Source: Trifolium pratense
Lineage: Eukaryota > Streptophyta > Magnoliopsida > Fabales > Fabaceae
Length of the DNA: 64,000 nucleotides
Assembly: GCF_020283565.1 (NCBI RefSeq)
Contig: NC_060065.1
Coordinates: 56,085,489 to 56,149,488 of the forward strand
Direction of reading: 5' to 3'
Under the pieces are notes generated by a model, which worked only from the letters and a program-made list of their open reading frames with translations, made no database searches and had not been told where the DNA came from. The translations under genes and the position numbers were made by a program. Shown here piece by piece: positions 60,225 through 64,000 of the stretch (position 1 is its first letter; the number at the start of each line of letters is the position of its first letter).

Positions 60225-60840
60225 TATTAATTTGCAGAAGTATTACTTATCTTTGGCGATGACCGAATGCTTGCAGTGGCTCATGGTCGCGGTGTATATT
60301 GTGATGGTAAAGATTATTACACTTTTTGATTCAACCTTTTCCTTCTATATAATTTGTACCTTCTCATTTGCCTCTTCAATTCATTTCTTGCTGCAAAATT
60401 ATGATTACTAGATATTTTGTGTTGATTGTGACCAGAAGCCTCGCGTCGGCTATAGCGATGGTTCATGTGGTGATGATTTTCCCAAGATAATGGTGTAGCT
60501 TACGGTGATGGTTTATGTTGTGCATACGTTGCCTTCAATGATGAGTGACTTTTTGCGCATGATTCTTCTTGGTCTCATTCTTCTTGACATACAGGGGTTT
60601 TATTGTTCCACTTTCCCAATGAAATAAACTCTTTCGGAAGACCTTCCCTTAAGCTTTCTTTGAAGTTCTCCGCCCAAGACACTGTAGATTTAAGATTACA
60701 AATTTTTGTTCATCTTCAAATCTTGATCTTGACGTTTCTGCAGGCGAAATTGCTGATCGTGAAGAGGGTTCTCAAGAAAAGCATGATGATATAGAAGATG
60801 ATAATAAGGCTTAACCCTGCCTCAACCTTCATCTGGGAAG
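60225..60840 (+). other. Unidentified exon-like stretches near the Helitron 3' end
   Basis: Short open pieces, e.g. IFGDDRMLAVAHGRGVYCDG (about 60250-60315) and GEIADREEGSQEKHDDIEDD (about 60743-60815, just after a tgcag acceptor and ending in a stop), look like captured exons. I cannot assign a source gene. Confidence 0.35.
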
Positions 60841-61465
60841 GAAAACATGATTATAGTGTTTTCCAAAGTATCTTGAAAAATTATAATTCATTTTTTTATC
60901 CTATGCTTCATGTTTGTATTGATTTTGCTTGATTTTCTCCCGTGTTGTTTACTTCCAGGGATGAAACTTAAACTCTCATTCAGTCATCCAAATTCATTAT
61001 AGAAGAAGGCCATATATTTTCAAGGAGGGACATTTAAGTCAAACCAGTTCTCTAAGCTAGCATTTGAAAATAAATTATCAGTTGAAGAGAATTATATTAT
61101 CCGACTAATTTGTAATTTGGAGATAGTTTGTAATTGAAAATCGATTACTTATTTGTACATTTCGTTTTGATTATGTAATTGGATATCTTATAATACTTAA
61201 ATTGGGTCCAGAATATAGCTACACTTTTTTTAATATAACATGCTATATACTTAATGTGTAATGACAGCAAAACCTAAAATGAAATATTGTTATAATTTGC
61301 CATATACCGTATAAGTAATAAGAATGTGAAAGAGTTATAATTTGCCATGGTGTATAAGTGTGTGAAATTATGATCACTCGAATTTCATTTATGCAGTATT
61401 ACTATGGTCAACAACATCCATGATTGATAACATCCATGATTGATATATAAATGGTGTTCCGCCGA

Positions 61466-61494
61466 ACCCGTGCATCGCACGGGTAGCCGACTAG
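61466..61494 (+). other. Helitron 3' terminus: hairpin plus CTAG
   Basis: Stem ACCCGTGC / GCACGGGT with loop ATC, then agccga, then CTAG and the target T. Identical in form to known plant Helitron ends; the hairpin marks where rolling-circle transposition stops. Confidence 0.9.
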
Positions 61495-62095
61495 TTTAGT
61501 TAAAGAGTAAGTGTGCAGTTATCAAAAACCATATAAATAAATTGCTTATGTAATCAAGCTAAGTAGGGTGTGTGTTTAGTTTTACTTATTTGCTACTACT
61601 TCTTATAAGGAGAAGTATGGCCAAACATAATTTTAATAAAATTTTTAAAATAAAAGTGTCTTTTTAATAAAGAAAACACAACATAATAAGTGACTTAAAA
61701 AAAATTATGATAATTATATTTTTTAAGTTATTATTATTAGTTGTTATTATCTTTTTCATAAGTTTGTTATTAGTATAATTAATAATTATTTGTTATTATT
61801 TTTTTCTTTGTTATTATCTTTTTTCGATATTTTTTTCTTTTGGTATAATCTTTTTTTTTATTATCATAAGTTTGTTATTAGTATAATCTTTTTTTTTGTT
61901 ATCATAAGTTTGTTATTAGTATAATCTTTTTTTTTTTTTCTTTTTTCGATATTTATCCAACAAAATCTTTTGACAAAAAAACAACAAAATCTATATCTTT
62001 AGTTAAAAAATAAAAATAAAAAAAATCTATATCTATATATATTAAAAAAAAAAAAACATAGTAGAAAAAAAACATATATAAATAAATAACCTAAA
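61495..62095. other. Spacer and promoter region of eIF4A
   Basis: Very AT-rich, with repeated taagtttgttattagtataatc units (61755-61925), poly(T) and poly(A) runs. TATA-like sequence (atctatatatatta, about 62030) lies near the start of the CT-rich leader. Confidence 0.5.
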
Positions 62096-62153
62096 CTCTG
62101 TTTCTGTCTTTCTCTCTCACTCAACTCCACGGCGCAGATCCGAGGAGTTTGGG

Positions 62154-62162
62154 AAACCCTAA
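62154..62162 (+). promoter_or_regulatory. Telo-box (AAACCCTAA) in the eIF4A leader
   Basis: AAACCCTAA lies in the CT-rich leader exon (about 62100-62219). The donor of the leader intron is at 62220 and its acceptor at 62755-62756, five bases before the ATG. Telo-boxes and leader introns are usual in plant translation-factor genes and often raise expression in dividing tissue. Confidence 0.65.
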
Positions 62163-62761
62163 TTCACTTCTTCTTCAATCCTTAGCGATATTCAATTCTC
62201 TCTTTCTCTTACCACCCAGGTACCTTTACCAATTTCAATTCTCAATTTCTCTCATTATTCCTAATTTTAATTTTAATCTCTAATTACTCAATCATGTACT
62301 TTGTGTTTTGAATCTGAGATTGATCCAATTGCTTTTTCTTTTCTTTTGTTTTTTAAGCATAAAAGTTCTGATCTTTGAAAAAAAAATCAATTCTTTATTA
62401 TTAGTTGTTTATGATTTGTTTTTTGCTAAGTTCGAATTTTGGATTTGAATAATCTATTCACTAGTGATTGTTTGCATTCAGATTCAGATTGGTGTTTTTC
62501 TTATTCTTCTATTTGATTTTCTGATCGAAATTAATGTTTGAATTTTTTTTGTTGTAAAAAAGTGTTTTTTTTCGATTTTAGTGCTTCTGTTTTGTTCTTA
62601 AGCGTTCAATTATTCATTGACATCAAGGAATGAAAACCTTAATTTTTGCTGAGAATAGCCTTAATAATACTTGAGTTTTCTCGTAATGATATTGGTGACT
62701 GTCTTTTTTGTTATAATATCTGTTGAGTTTTACCCTAAAGTATGTTTCTTGTGCAGCAATC

Positions 62762-63939
62762 ATGGCAGGTTTAGCTCCCGAAGGTTCGCAGTTTGACACT
62801 AAGCATTTTGACACTAAGATGAATGAATTGTAAGTTATTAACTAAGATGTTTTTTGTTTATCTTATATATATTGTATATTGTATTCTGTAATTTTAACAT
62901 ATCTGAAATTAATTACAGGCTTTCCACTGATGCACAAGAATTCATTACCTCTTATGATGAAGTCCATGATACTTTCGATGCAATGGGTTTGAAAGAAAAT
63001 CTTCTGAGAGGCATTTATGCTTATGGTATATAGATAATTTTGCCTTTCTTTCTTTAAGCACTTTTAAGTATGTATTATAACGATATCTGTAAGTGGGGAA
63101 TTATTGGAGTGCTAAATTCAATGTTTTCATACTGCATTTTGACATTGTTTGTTGTAAGATTTAGCTCTTGAAGTTATGCTACTCCATTATAACCATTTTA
63201 ATTTCGAACAAAAATTCAAACGAGTATTGAGTTTTGGACTATTTGAAATATTAAAGTTTGTCTGTTTGAAAATCATAAACATTTAAAGAAAGAGTCATGG
63301 TTTTGTAAATTTATCTTTGTTTTTGTTTCTTAATATTCAATTTTGATAAGATTAGAAGTGAATTTGCTGATTTTTCTTATTATGTTTTGAAACTAAATTA
63401 TCTACGCATAGTAGTACTAGTATTTTATTTTAAAGAGTATTGAAACTTTTAATGCACTTAACTTCTCTCTGCAAGACCTTGTGTAATGTTTTTGTTCTTG
63501 TGCTTAAGGTTTTGAGAAGCCGTCTGCAATTCAGCAAAGGGGTATTGTTCCTTTCTGCCAAGGTCTAGATGTGATTCAGCAGGCTCAGTCAGGAACTGGA
63601 AAGACAGCAACATTCTGTTCTGGAATTTTGCAGCAGCTTGATTATGAATTGGTTCAGTGCCAGGCTTTGGTTTTGGCACCAACAAGGGAGCTGGCACAGC
63701 AGATTGAGAAGGTTATGAGAGCACTTGGTGACTACCTTGGTGTTAAAGTTCATGCTTGTGTTGGTGGTACTAGTGTTCGTGAGGATCAGCGTATTCTCCA
63801 AACTGGTGTCCATACTGTTGTTGGCACTCCTGGACGTGTGTTTGACATGCTGCGAAGACAATCTCTTCGGGCAGATTGCATTAAAATGTTTGTTTTGGAT
63901 GAGGCTGATGAGATGCTTTCACGTGGTTTCAAGGACCAG
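62762..63939 (+). CDS. Eukaryotic initiation factor 4A, DEAD-box helicase (partial, first 202 codons)
   Basis: RNA helicase of the cap-binding complex eIF4F that unwinds 5' UTRs. Coding exons: 62762-62829, 62919-63025, 63508-63939, the last ending at a donor; the rest lies beyond the window. The start [14 protein letters not shown] is the conserved plant eIF4A N-terminus. Motifs present: Q-motif ([13 protein letters not shown]), I (AQSGTGKT), Ia (PTRELAQQ), GG (VGGTSV), Ib (TPGR) and II (DEAD). Motifs III to VI are not in the window. An untranslated first exon (about 62100-62219) and a 537-bp leader intron precede it. Cytosolic. Confidence 0.96.
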
Positions 63940-64000
63940 GTCTGCTCTTCTTTCTTTTCTTATTTTAATCGTTTATTAGAACTGAATTCGGTTGGTTTTT

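Overview
The window is nuclear DNA of a flowering plant: AT-rich, with short GT-AG introns and many small transposons between genes. Protein similarity (two seed-type lipoxygenases close to soybean and pea enzymes, legume-style MITEs) points to a cool-season legume such as Medicago, Trifolium or Pisum. The species is inferred, since no search could be run.

Layout. 96-1715 (+) is plastid threonine synthase. 2715-4244 (-) is a low-complexity protein with two membrane segments and three internal repeats. 7477-10482 (+) is an eight-exon kinase with an N-terminal universal-stress-protein-like domain and no U-box. 11784-12359 (+) is a mitochondrial TIM23-type translocase. 18386-22014 (+) and 39342-29488 (-) are two nine-exon lipoxygenase genes facing each other tail to tail; joining my exons gives uninterrupted proteins of 863 and 858 residues with all iron ligands present. 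Between them lies a tandem cluster of F-box/LRR genes on the minus strand: one copy with a transposon-derived 3' end and two relics, cut up by a LINE fragment, a hAT element, a Harbinger-like MITE and a hAT-like element. 45430-49407 (+) encodes a telomere-repeat-binding (single Myb plus H1/H5) protein. 62762 to past 63939 (+) is the start of an eIF4A gene that runs off the window.

Two large mobile elements stand out. A 5,999-bp Mutator-like element, with a perfect 9-bp target duplication, sits in intron 2 of the second lipoxygenase, directly after the GT of the splice donor. It has no recognisable transposase but carries about 314-bp tandem repeats and three pairs of oppositely oriented tRNA-like sequences. 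A 10.3-kb Helitron-like element (51173-61494) has a textbook 3' hairpin and CTAG end. It carries broken, intron-containing pieces of kinesin-14, alpha-tubulin and proline iminopeptidase genes, with a tubulin/iminopeptidase junction inside one exon.

The functional genes are unrelated housekeeping or stress genes and show no operon-like logic. The main interest is how transposons have reshaped the two tandem families (lipoxygenase, F-box) and shuffled gene pieces. All coordinates and splice sites were read by eye.
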